From an uncultured Prevotella sp. (GTDB lineage Bacteria; Bacteroidota; Bacteroidia; Bacteroidales; Bacteroidaceae): a stretch of 64,000 nt of DNA. The position numbers were made by a program, and so were the translations under genes. The number at the start of each line of letters is the position of its first letter. Positions within the stretch are counted from its first letter, which is position 1. Positions 46,627 through 55,057 of this stretch are shown here, piece after piece. Below the pieces are notes generated by a model. The model made no database searches. It was given only the letters and a program-made list of their open reading frames with translations, and was not told the DNA's origin. The stretch covers positions 1 to 64,000 of the forward strand of contig CAMYVQ010000005.1 of the NCBI GenBank assembly GCA_947302435.1. Direction: 5' to 3'.

Positions 46627-49215
46627 ATGAAAGTTATCCTTACGAGAATTGTCACATTGGCAGGGATTCTGTTCATGCCTTTCCTTTTGGTTACGCTTCC
46701 AGCCCAACCAACCGACTGGAAAGGCATTGAGCACAAAGGGGAGCCTTGGGTAAAAAACGTATCGCGCCCCTACTCCATCACCAAAGGACTCGAAGGCCGC
46801 CATCTGGCACTCTGGGCCTCTCATGGCAGATTCTACGACATTGAAAAAGGCAGATGGCGATGGCAGCGGCCTCCACTCTACACCACATGCGAAGACCTGT
46901 TCACACAGACTATCGTGGTGCCCTATCTGATGCCCATGCTCGAAAACGCAGGGGCAATTGTTTTTTCTCCACGCGAACGGGACTGGCAGCGCAATGAGGT
47001 CATCGTGGACAACGACCACACAGCCCCCTACTATTACGAAGACAACATCCAGAAAGAATGGATGCAGGCACCGGCTCCAGGATTCGCCATGCACGAGGGC
47101 TTTTATCATGACGGTGAAAACCCATTTTTGGCTGGCACCGCACGCATGGTCGAGACGACAAGCAACAAGAACAGATTCTGCATGGCGACCTATCAGCCGA
47201 ACATACCTGAGGCTGGCAGCTATGCCGTCTACGTCAGCTATCAGACAGTGGAAGGCAGTGTCGACGATGCCCACTATACCGTCTGGCATCAGGGACAGAA
47301 GACAGAATTCAGGGTCAACCAACGCATGGGCGGCTCGACATGGGTCTATTTGGGAACGTTCCAATTCGATGCCGGCTGCAACGATGAGAACTGCGTGACA
47401 CTGACCAACCATAGCCAGCACACAGGCATAGTGACCACCGATGCCGTGCGCTTCGGTGGCGGCATGGGCAACATTGAGCGTGGAGGCGACGTGAGCCACA
47501 TGCCCCGCTGTTTAGAGGGGGCACGCTATTATGCACAATGGGCAGGCATGCCTTACAGTATCTATTCGTCGAAAAACGGCGAGAACGACTATGGCGACGA
47601 CATCAACGCCCGTTCACTAATGCTCAACGAACTGTGTGGCGGTTCTGTCTATGCGCCCGACTCTGCGGGGCGCAATGTCCCGTTGGAACTGTCATTGGCC
47701 ATTCACAGCGATGCCGGCTACAACAAGCCCGACGGCGATGGTGTCTATGGTTCGTTGGCCATCTGCACCACGGGCTACGGCAACCCCTTATTGGCTTCGG
47801 GACACTCACGCGAGATGTCGCGTGAGCTGGCCTCAGACCTGCTCGACAACACTACGACAGACCTGAGGTTCAATTTTCGCTCTTGGATGCCCCGCGAACT
47901 CTATGACCGCAACTATTCTGAGACTCGCATGCCCTTTGTCCCGTCGGCTATTCTGGAGACACTCTCACACCAGAATTTCACAGACATGCGCTACGGTCTC
48001 GATCCAAACTTCCGCTTCACACTGGCGCGCTCCATCTATAAGACATTGCTCAAATACATTACGCGCAAACACCAGAAGGATTACGTCGTCGCCCCGTTGA
48101 CACCGCATAACTTCAACATCAAGTTCACCAAGCCCGGCAGTAATGAGGTGCGCATCAGCTGGACCCCGACCTCAGACCCACAGGAACCTACCGCAAATCC
48201 TACATCCTATATTCTATATACGGCTGAAGGCGACGGTGGATTCGACAACGGTACGGTCATCAAGGGAACGGCCATCACTACCAAACTACGCTCCGGCACT
48301 TTGGTCCATTTCCGCGTAGCAGCCGTCAACAAGGGGGGGATCAGCTTCCCCACCCAAGTACTTTCTGCCCGTTTCAGTTCAAAAAAGAGTGAGAGCATCT
48401 TAGTGGTCGATGGGTTTCATCGACTCGCATCACCTGCCGTCAACGGCCATGGCTTCGACCTCGAAAAGGATGCCGGTGTCAGCTTTGGCCGCACCTGCGG
48501 TTTCATAGGCCGCCAGCGTATTTTCAACTCCACCCGCCTTGGCATTGAAGACTCTACAGGACTGGGGTATTCCTCCCATGAGATGGAAGGGCACTTCATT
48601 GGCGGCAATGATTTCAATTATGTCCGTACCCATGCCAAAGCCATTTCCGAGGCAGGCAAATACAACATCGTCAGCTGCTCGTCGGATGCCATTTCGAGCA
48701 TGCCGCTCTATCAATACGACCTCATCGACTTGGCCCTCGGACTTGAATGCGACGACGGGTATAGCCTGTACTCCTACAAGGCATTCCCACAGGACATGTG
48801 CAATGCCATCAGCCAGTTCACAGCCCAAGGCGGACGAGTGATGGCAAGCGGTGCCTATCTGGGACGCGACATGAAAAGCGACGACGAGCTAAACTTCCTG
48901 TCTGAGGTGCTGAAATGCCAGCTTTCAGGCATTTACCGGGATTCGCGCGAGACGGTCAAAGGATTGGGCACCACCTTCGACTTCCATCACCAACTGTGCG
49001 AACAGCATTATGCCGCAACATCGTGCGATGTCCTGATGCCTGCCACTGAAGAGGCATTCTGCTCCATGCTCTATGCCGACGGCACCAGTGCCGCAACAGC
49101 CTATAAGGGCAAAGACTACCGCACCTTCGTCATGGGCTTCCCTTGGGAATGCATCAAAGACGAAGAACAGCGTTTCTCTGTCATGCAGGGAATCTTGGAC
49201 TTCCTGTTGAAATAG
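46627..49215 (+). CDS. secreted amidase-like protein with golvesin-type insertion and FN3 domain
   Basis: 862 aa. Signal peptide about 1-26. An amidase_3-like (N-acetylmuramoyl-L-alanine amidase) fold appears split: WASHG near residue 63-67, then a golvesin C-terminal-like beta domain at about 165-280 (AGSYAVYVSYQTVEGSVDDA), then LAIHSDAG (H360) and ILETLSHQN (the expected Glu). A fibronectin III-like domain spans about 505-590 and a C-terminal alpha/beta domain about 595-862. Relatives are sometimes labelled xanthan lyase. Wall hydrolysis is likely but not proven. The ATG at 46627 is used; an upstream ATG would overlap the acyltransferase. Confidence 0.75.
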   Translation: MKVILTRIVTLAGILFMPFLLVTLPAQPTDWKGIEHKGEPWVKNVSRPYSITKGLEGRHLALWASHGRFYDIEKGRWRWQRPPLYTTCEDLFTQTIVVPYLMPMLENAGAIVFSPRERDWQRNEVIVDNDHTAPYYYEDNIQKEWMQAPAPGFAMHEGFYHDGENPFLAGTARMVETTSNKNRFCMATYQPNIPEAGSYAVYVSYQTVEGSVDDAHYTVWHQGQKTEFRVNQRMGGSTWVYLGTFQFDAGCNDENCVTLTNHSQHTGIVTTDAVRFGGGMGNIERGGDVSHMPRCLEGARYYAQWAGMPYSIYSSKNGENDYGDDINARSLMLNELCGGSVYAPDSAGRNVPLELSLAIHSDAGYNKPDGDGVYGSLAICTTGYGNPLLASGHSREMSRELASDLLDNTTTDLRFNFRSWMPRELYDRNYSETRMPFVPSAILETLSHQNFTDMRYGLDPNFRFTLARSIYKTLLKYITRKHQKDYVVAPLTPHNFNIKFTKPGSNEVRISWTPTSDPQEPTANPTSYILYTAEGDGGFDNGTVIKGTAITTKLRSGTLVHFRVAAVNKGGISFPTQVLSARFSSKKSESILVVDGFHRLASPAVNGHGFDLEKDAGVSFGRTCGFIGRQRIFNSTRLGIEDSTGLGYSSHEMEGHFIGGNDFNYVRTHAKAISEAGKYNIVSCSSDAISSMPLYQYDLIDLALGLECDDGYSLYSYKAFPQDMCNAISQFTAQGGRVMASGAYLGRDMKSDDELNFLSEVLKCQLSGIYRDSRETVKGLGTTFDFHHQLCEQHYAATSCDVLMPATEEAFCSMLYADGTSAATAYKGKDYRTFVMGFPWECIKDEEQRFSVMQGILDFLLK

Positions 49216-49253
49216 CACAACCATTGCAAGAACAATCATAACCATACAAGAAG

Positions 49254-49571
49254 ATGAAAATACAATCAAACATTTCAGGAACAAGGAGCATAGAAGTGAG
49301 CGAACTCCATCTGAAGACCATCGAACACTACCAGCTCTTCCGTGATCTCATTGACTCTAACGGCATCGTCGACGAGGCGGTGCTCGACAAGCTGAAGCTG
49401 AACATACGTGCCCTCTTGGAGTCGGAGACCGAACACAGCAAAGACCTGCTCGACCTTTGCCTTGATGTCATCTACCATCAGAACATGAAGGCCTATGGTC
49501 TGCAACAATTGATGCTGCTTTACATCAACTGGAAAGAGTCCAACAAAGAAGAGAAGGAAGAAGAGGCTTGA
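49254..49571 (+). CDS. small conserved protein of unknown function
   Basis: 105 aa. Mostly helical: a start with MKIQSNISGTRSIEVSELH, then LDKLKLNIRALLESE and YGLQQLMLLYINWKESNK, and a run of Glu/Lys at the end. No membrane segment. I do not recognise a family. It lies 38 bp after the amidase gene and just before ygiQ (its stop is 5 bp before the ygiQ ATG), so it is probably part of one transcript. Confidence 0.7.
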   Translation: MKIQSNISGTRSIEVSELHLKTIEHYQLFRDLIDSNGIVDEAVLDKLKLNIRALLESETEHSKDLLDLCLDVIYHQNMKAYGLQQLMLLYINWKESNKEEKEEEA

Positions 49572-49576
49572 CACAC

Positions 49577-51535
49577 ATGGAGTATCGTCTCACGGACTTT
49601 CTGCCTACCACCAAAAAGGAAATGGAACTGCGGGGATGGGATGGCCTGGACATCATCCTCTTTTCGGGTGATGCCTACGTGGACCATCCTTCGTTCGGTG
49701 CAGCAGTCATCGGGCGCACACTCGAGGCACAGGGCTATCGCGTGGCCATCGTTCCACAACCTGACTGGCACGGCGATTTCCGCGACTTCAAGAAATTGGG
49801 ACGACCCCGACTGTTCTTCGGCATTTCTCCGGGTTGTATGGACTCCATGGTCAACAAATACACGGCTGCACGCAGGCTGCGCTCTGAAGATGCTTACTCG
49901 CCCGACGGACGGCACGACATGCGTCCCGAATATCCCACCATCGTCTATACAAAAATCCTGAAACAGCTTTTCCCTGATGTTCCTGTCGTCCTTGGCGGCA
50001 TTGAGGCATCGTTGCGCCGTCTCACCCATTACGACTACTGGCAAGATCGCCTTCGTCCCTGCATCCTCTGCGACAGTGGGGCCGACCTGATTATTTACGG
50101 CATGGGCGAGAAACCCATTATTGAACTGGCCAACCGGCTCAACAATGGCGAGCACATTTCAGACATCAAGGATATTCCACAGACCGTCTATCTGGCTAAG
50201 GATATTGCCCCTACCAATGACGACATCATCCTCCACAGCCATGAGGAGTGTCTACGCAATAAACGTTCCGAAGCCGAGAACTACCGCCACATCGAGGAGC
50301 AGTCGAACATGATGCATGCCCAGCGCATCCTACAGCCCCTCAAGAATCCTGTGTCCCGCAATTCCATCGCAGGTACCACCGTCGTCGTCAATCCTCCCTA
50401 CCCTCCCCTCACCACTGCCGAGCTTGATGCCTCCTACGACCTGCCCTACACGCGCCAGCCGCATCCCAAATACAAGGGCAAGCGTATTCCTGCCTTTGAC
50501 ATGATCAAGCACTCGGTCAACATCCATCGCGGATGCTTCGGCGGTTGTGCCTTCTGCACCATCTCGGCCCATCAAGGCAAGTTCATTGCCTGCCGCTCCA
50601 AGGAAAGCATCCTAAAGGAAGTAAAACAGGTGGCTCAGACACCCGACTTCAAAGGCTATCTCAGCGATCTCGGCGGCCCATCGGCCAATATGTACGGCAT
50701 GCATGGGCGCAACCTGAAGGCTTGTGAGAAATGCCGTCGTCCCAGTTGCATCCATCCGCAAGTATGCCCCAACTTGGACACCAGCCATTCCAAACTTCTT
50801 GACATCTATCGAGCCGTCGATGCCCTTCCAGAAGTGAAGAAAAGCTTCATCGGTTCGGGGGTTCGCTACGACCTATTATTATATAGAGGTAAGGACGAGG
50901 CCGCCAATCGCTCTGCCGAAGAATATACCCGTGAACTGATCTGCCGTCATGTCAGCGGCCGTTTGAAGGTGGCTCCCGAACACACCAGCGACCGTGTGCT
51001 GATGCTCATGCGCAAACCTTCATTCAAACAGTTTGAAGACTTCAAGACCATCTTCGACAAAATCAATCGCGAGGAGAAGTTGCGTCAACAAATCATTCCT
51101 TATTTCATATCCTCCCATCCCGGTTGTCATGAGGAGGACATGGCCGAACTGGCTGTGCTCACCAAACAACTCGACTTTCAGCTCGAACAGGTGCAGGACT
51201 TCACGCCCACTCCCATGACCATTGCCACCGAAATGTGGTACACGGGCTACGATCCGTACACGCTTGAGCCGGTTTTCTCCGCCAAGACCCCACAGGAAAA
51301 GCAGGCCCAGCGGCAGTTCTTCTTCTGGTACAAACCCGAGGAACGCCGAGGCATCGAGCAGTCACTCCGCCGCATCGGACGGCCAGACCTCATTGCCCGT
51401 CTGTTTCCCAAACACCCACCAATTCCTTCATCCTTCCCAACAAGTCCCAACAAGACCCACCATGCAAATCCTCGAACAAGCCCTCGTAGCGAAGAACCCC
51501 GCAAAGAAAAGCGAGGACGGAATCGTCGTCACTAA
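49577..51535 (+). CDS. YgiQ-family radical SAM protein
   Basis: 652 aa. N-terminal B12-binding-like region, then a radical SAM core with the cluster motif RGCFGGCAFCTISAHQG (C-x3-C-x2-C), KVAPEHTSDRVLMLMRKP and PYFISSHPGC. These are the YgiQ family marks; the reaction is unknown, with rRNA/tRNA or small-molecule modification possible. The ATG at 49577 is preferred over TTG at 49568. The last 45 residues are a Pro/Arg-rich basic tail. The gene overlaps the next by 74 bp in another frame. Confidence 0.92.
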   Translation: MEYRLTDFLPTTKKEMELRGWDGLDIILFSGDAYVDHPSFGAAVIGRTLEAQGYRVAIVPQPDWHGDFRDFKKLGRPRLFFGISPGCMDSMVNKYTAARRLRSEDAYSPDGRHDMRPEYPTIVYTKILKQLFPDVPVVLGGIEASLRRLTHYDYWQDRLRPCILCDSGADLIIYGMGEKPIIELANRLNNGEHISDIKDIPQTVYLAKDIAPTNDDIILHSHEECLRNKRSEAENYRHIEEQSNMMHAQRILQPLKNPVSRNSIAGTTVVVNPPYPPLTTAELDASYDLPYTRQPHPKYKGKRIPAFDMIKHSVNIHRGCFGGCAFCTISAHQGKFIACRSKESILKEVKQVAQTPDFKGYLSDLGGPSANMYGMHGRNLKACEKCRRPSCIHPQVCPNLDTSHSKLLDIYRAVDALPEVKKSFIGSGVRYDLLLYRGKDEAANRSAEEYTRELICRHVSGRLKVAPEHTSDRVLMLMRKPSFKQFEDFKTIFDKINREEKLRQQIIPYFISSHPGCHEEDMAELAVLTKQLDFQLEQVQDFTPTPMTIATEMWYTGYDPYTLEPVFSAKTPQEKQAQRQFFFWYKPEERRGIEQSLRRIGRPDLIARLFPKHPPIPSSFPTSPNKTHHANPRTSPRSEEPRKEKRGRNRRH

Positions 51536-52292
51536 CGACTTTATTGCCGTCATCGACGGCTCCACCTCGAAAACCACCCAGCGTTACAGTTTCTTCAACT
51601 CTAACGGGCGCTATGCCATGAAGATCATCTCTGCCTTTCTTTGCAAATCGAAGAAAGACCTCTCTTGTCACCAATTCTGCGTGGGGGCGAGCCGAGCCAT
51701 TGCGAAGCACTACCGCAAATCCCAGTTACAGCATCTGGCCGAGCATCCCGAGGAACGTCTCACCGCTTCATGCATCATTTTCAGTCGTTTGCGTCGTGAG
51801 ATTTGGATGATTGGCGACTGCCAGTGTCTGCTCACCCCTTTGTCCTCTGCCCCCAACGAGCCTCCTGTTCCCCAATATTTCGACAACCCCAAGCCTTACG
51901 AGCAAGAGCTGGCCGAGCAACGCGCTGCCATCATCAACAACAGCCCCAAACCCCACGACCGTTTCCTTATCGACGACACGGCCCGCAAGTCCATCATCCC
52001 CCACATGCTTGAAACAATGAAGAACCAGAACAAAACCTACTCCGTCATCGACGGATTCCCCGTTCCTGAGCAATATGTGCGTGTTCTTCCGCTTGACTTC
52101 CAAACATGGGAAATCGTTCTCGCCTCCGATGGCTATCCTTTTTTGGAACCCACCCTCGAAGCCTCAGAAGCCCGACTGGCCCGGCAACGTGCCGACGACC
52201 CACTGAACATTGGCGAGTTCAAAGCTACAAAGGCTTTCGCTGAAGGCTTCAATTCTTTCGACGACCGTGCCTATATCAGATTCAGAGTCTGA
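51462..52292 (+). CDS. PP2C-like phosphatase-fold protein
   Basis: 276 aa. Short motifs fit the PP2C metal site: DGIVVTNDFIAVIDGSTSK near 19-37 (DG and D-G-S/T), MIGDCQ (the GD pair) and LASDGYPF. The middle (about 125-190) is an unusual, proline-rich insert. So it could be a serine/threonine phosphatase or a relative that has lost activity. It starts inside the ygiQ gene and has no separate promoter, so the two are likely co-transcribed. Confidence 0.65.
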   Translation: MQILEQALVAKNPAKKSEDGIVVTNDFIAVIDGSTSKTTQRYSFFNSNGRYAMKIISAFLCKSKKDLSCHQFCVGASRAIAKHYRKSQLQHLAEHPEERLTASCIIFSRLRREIWMIGDCQCLLTPLSSAPNEPPVPQYFDNPKPYEQELAEQRAAIINNSPKPHDRFLIDDTARKSIIPHMLETMKNQNKTYSVIDGFPVPEQYVRVLPLDFQTWEIVLASDGYPFLEPTLEASEARLARQRADDPLNIGEFKATKAFAEGFNSFDDRAYIRFRV

Positions 52293-52338
52293 AAAGTATC
52301 TGAAAATATTCTTTTTCGCCGTATTCACCGTCTAAAAA

Positions 52339-52370
52339 TTTGGAGGTTCGCAAAAAAATGCCTACCTTTG
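52339..52370 (+). promoter_or_regulatory. promoter of tRNA-Arg
   Basis: TTTG (52339-52342), 20 bp, TACCTTTG (52363-52370), ending 27 bp before the tRNA. Confidence 0.7.
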
Positions 52371-52397
52371 CAGCCGCATTTTTATGCAACGAAGGTC

Positions 52398-52471
52398 GGT
52401 TCGGTAGCTCAGCTGGATAGAGCAACTGCCTTCTAAGCAGTAGGTCTTGGGTTCGAGTCCCAACCGAATCA
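52398..52471 (+). tRNA. tRNA-Arg, anticodon TCT
   Basis: 74 nt. The acceptor stem GGTTCGG pairs with CCGAATC (one G-U), the anticodon stem ACTGC/GCAGT closes a loop with TCT in CTTCTAA, and the T-arm has GGTTCGAGTCC. It reads AGA codons (and AGG by wobble). CCA is not encoded. Confidence 0.95.
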
Positions 52472-52481
52472 CTGACAAACA

Positions 52482-52515
52482 CGACAACAGGCATCCTTTG
52501 GGGATGCCTGTGTCG
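52482..52515 (+). terminator. terminator-like hairpin after tRNA-Arg
   Basis: ACAGGCATCC (52487-52496) pairs with GGATGCCTGT (52502-52511), and CGAC with GTCG outside with one bulged base. No long T run follows. Confidence 0.6.
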
Positions 52516-52550
52516 TATATGGACTCTGCTGCTTCGCAGCCTACATCGTG

Positions 52551-53792
52551 CTACTTCTTATCCTCAGCAGCTTTTTTCTTCATATCATTGACATAGTTGG
52601 AAAGTGAGAACTGCAGGTTGTCAAGCGAATCGCGCAACTGGCGAATCTCATCATTATGATTGACATCGGGCAGTGGCGAATTAAACTTGCCCTTGGCCAA
52701 GTCATTGGCTGAAACAACCAATGCCTGCATAAGTTCCGATTCCCGCTTCAAATAGTAACGGCACACTATGACAATTATCAGCATGGCCAACACGATAAAG
52801 GAAAGCAAGACGGCACCATTGGTGATGGCCAACAGATCAATAGACCGACAAGGAACGACCGTGACAATCTTCCAATCGGTGTACTTCACGGGTGTATAGA
52901 ACACATAACACTCACTGCCGTCATAGATATACTTCTCGCTACTTTCATTATCACTGATCCCTTTGCTCTTCATTTTGTTGATCAGGCGTTCTTCATCCGA
53001 TACTCCTTCCTGATTTATATGCCTGAAGAAATTGTCTTCCAGAATGCGCTCTTCGTCGGGATGGGTGATAAAGGTTCCGTCGTGGCTGATAATGTAACTA
53101 TGAGAAGTTATTCCCATGTCAAACGACGAGAACGATGCTTTCCTGATTGTTGTGCTGTCCATCTCAATCAGCTTATTCGTGAGCCAGTCAAGAGAAATAT
53201 CGGCTCCCAGCACAGCCACAACCTTTCCCTCTTGGTCGTGTATGGGCACCATGTAGGCGGCCAAAGCCGTCTTTGCATCATATCCGTCGTAGAAAGGATC
53301 CGACCATTTGGCCGAATCGTTTTCAATGATGTCGTTAAACCATTCGGATACGAGATAGTTGAAAGCATCATCGCCCATATTCTCTGACTTGATTGAATCC
53401 TGATCCGAAGAATTACGCCATGCGAACGGGCAGAACAGATGACCTTTCTGAGGATAATAGTAGTCTTTAATAAAGCTGATGCCACAGCTACGTACACGCG
53501 TACCGTTTTTCACAATTCGCTCCATCACCTTTCTGTGACTGTCGGGGTCGTTGAGGTTCTGCTCTAAATAGAAGATGTTGTTTGTCACTGCCACATACAC
53601 GTCCGAAATCACACGCCTTGTATATTCCCTGGTGATGAGCATATTGTTATGGAAACTCTCGGCATAGAATTCATTAGTAGCCATCCCGGCGAATTTGAAG
53701 ATGAAATAGGAAACACCTATCACGACAAGGAACAGCCATACCAATACCTTGCGGGTGAGTCGGCCTGCAAAAGTTTTTCTCTTATCTCTCAT
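52551..53792 (-). CDS. Cache-HAMP receptor without an output domain
   Basis: 413 aa. A membrane segment at about 17-36, a periplasmic double-Cache sensor at about 40-310 (DPFYDGYDAKTALAAYMVPI, VVAVLGADISLDWLT), a second segment at about 320-348 and a HAMP domain to about 400. It then stops after a short Lys/Glu end (MKKKAAEDKK), where relatives in this phylum usually continue into a SpoIIE phosphatase or another effector. So it is either truncated or works with a separate partner. It has its own promoter. Confidence 0.85.
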   Translation of the reverse strand: MRDKRKTFAGRLTRKVLVWLFLVVIGVSYFIFKFAGMATNEFYAESFHNNMLITREYTRRVISDVYVAVTNNIFYLEQNLNDPDSHRKVMERIVKNGTRVRSCGISFIKDYYYPQKGHLFCPFAWRNSSDQDSIKSENMGDDAFNYLVSEWFNDIIENDSAKWSDPFYDGYDAKTALAAYMVPIHDQEGKVVAVLGADISLDWLTNKLIEMDSTTIRKASFSSFDMGITSHSYIISHDGTFITHPDEERILEDNFFRHINQEGVSDEERLINKMKSKGISDNESSEKYIYDGSECYVFYTPVKYTDWKIVTVVPCRSIDLLAITNGAVLLSFIVLAMLIIVIVCRYYLKRESELMQALVVSANDLAKGKFNSPLPDVNHNDEIRQLRDSLDNLQFSLSNYVNDMKKKAAEDKK

Positions 53793-53856
53793 AAAATGTC
53801 AGTTTTTATTTCGCGATTATGGATGCTCGTGACGTATGTATATCAAAAACTGTTTG

Positions 53857-53887
53857 CAAAGATACAAACAAACAAGCAAAAAGCAAA
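53857..53887 (-). promoter_or_regulatory. promoter of the Cache-HAMP receptor
   Basis: TTTG (53884-53887 on the minus strand), 19 bp, TATCTTTG (53857-53864), 65 bp before the ATG. Confidence 0.6.
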
Positions 53888-53962
53888 ATAAAATCAAAGA
53901 TTTTTCAATAAGTTTTCATATCAGCCAACTAATTGGATCACCAATGACCGTAATATGCAAAA

Positions 53963-53997
53963 AAATTGCCGCAAAACGTTATATTTTGCGGCAATTT
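53963..53997 (-). terminator. rho-independent terminator of serC-serA
   Basis: A perfect 14-bp inverted repeat (53963-53976 and 53984-53997) with a 7-base loop. On the minus strand it is followed by a run of seven T. It lies 18 bp after the serA stop. Confidence 0.85.
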
Positions 53998-54014
53998 GTG
54001 TAAAAAGAAGTACC

Positions 54015-54932
54015 TTATTTGTTCACCTGGAACTTGGTGTCGCCATTCTTGAAGAAGGCGTTGATCTGACAGGCGGCTGCAATACCGGCATTGGTATTGG
54101 CCTCAGCGGTCTGAGCACCCATCTTCTTCGGGGTTGAGAAGTAACGACCCTCGAACTTCTGGAAGTCGGCATTGGCATCGGGCATGATGTCGGTGACAAA
54201 CTTCAGGTCTTGGCGTTCTTCCATGAGCTTCAGCAGTTCAGGCTCGTTGATGACCTCCTTACGGGCAGTGTTCACCAAAATGCCGCCTTTCTTCATCTTA
54301 CCCACGAGGGCGTAGTTGATGCTCTGCTTGGTCTCAGGTGTGACAGGGATATGGAGCGAAACAACATCGCACTGCTCGAACAGAGCTTCCTGGTTGGCCA
54401 CTGCATGCACACCAGCCTTCTCAATCACCTCGGCGGGGCAGAAAGCATCGTAGGCATAGACATCCATGCCAAAGCCCTTGGCAATACGAGCCACATTGCG
54501 GCCAACATTTCCAAAAGCCAAAATGCCTAACTTCTTGCCCATCAGCTCAGTACCGGCCTTACCGTTGTAGAACTGACGAACAGCGAACACCAACAAACCG
54601 AACACAAGCTCAGCCACGGCATTGGCATTCTGGCCAGGCGTATTCTCGGCCACGACATTGTGGGCAGTAGCGGCGGCCAGATCGATATTATCATAACCGG
54701 CACCTGCACGAACCACAATCTTCAGCTGCTTGGCAGCATCGAGCACCTCGGCATCGACCTTATCGGAACGGATGATGAGTGCATCAGCATCCTTCACGGC
54801 ATCGAGCAACTGTGCCTTTTCCGTGTACTTCTCAAGCAGGGCAAGCTCGTTGCCTGCACTTTCTATTTCCTTGCGAATGCCTTCAACAGCAGCCGCTGCG
54901 AAAGGCTTTTCTGTTGCAACTAATACTTTCAT
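54015..54932 (-). CDS. serA: D-3-phosphoglycerate dehydrogenase, short ACT-less form
   Basis: 305 aa. NAD-dependent first step of serine synthesis. It has the nucleotide loop AFGNVGRNVARIAKG and lacks the ACT and ASB regulatory domains of longer forms. The usual catalytic His near the C-terminus is replaced: STPKKMGAQTAEANTNAG carries lysines (K269/K270) there, as in the lysine-type (Entamoeba-like) enzymes. Downstream of serC on one leftward transcript, separated by a nested inverted repeat. Confidence 0.92.
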   Translation of the reverse strand: MKVLVATEKPFAAAAVEGIRKEIESAGNELALLEKYTEKAQLLDAVKDADALIIRSDKVDAEVLDAAKQLKIVVRAGAGYDNIDLAAATAHNVVAENTPGQNANAVAELVFGLLVFAVRQFYNGKAGTELMGKKLGILAFGNVGRNVARIAKGFGMDVYAYDAFCPAEVIEKAGVHAVANQEALFEQCDVVSLHIPVTPETKQSINYALVGKMKKGGILVNTARKEVINEPELLKLMEERQDLKFVTDIMPDANADFQKFEGRYFSTPKKMGAQTAEANTNAGIAAACQINAFFKNGDTKFQVNK

Positions 54933-54938
54933 ATTTAT

Positions 54939-55052
54939 GCCCCCTAAGTTAGGGGGTTGGGGGTCTGAACAAGCGAACCAGACAATCTTATTGATTAATA
55001 CTATAGGAATCTGCGCTTGTTCAGACCCCTGTTGTCCCCTAACTTAGGGGGC
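54939..55052. repeat. nested inverted repeat (REP/BIME-like) between serC and serA
   Basis: Left arm 54939-54975 and right arm 55014-55052. Outer 17 bases GCCCCCTAAGTTAGGGG match perfectly, then a 4-6 base mismatch, then GGGGTCTGAACAAGCG (16 bases) matches perfectly. Each outer arm is itself a palindrome (CCCCTAA/TTAGGGG), so cruciforms at two scales are possible. The loop is 38 bases of AT-rich DNA. It fills almost the whole 125-bp gap between the two ser genes. It looks like a small mobile repeat that moved in, and it may also regulate read-through or message stability. Confidence 0.85.
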
Positions 55053-55057
55053 TTATA

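Noticed and set aside
52398..52471. tRNA-Arg as an attachment site
   Set aside because: No integrase next to it and no repeat of its 3' end noticed within the window.
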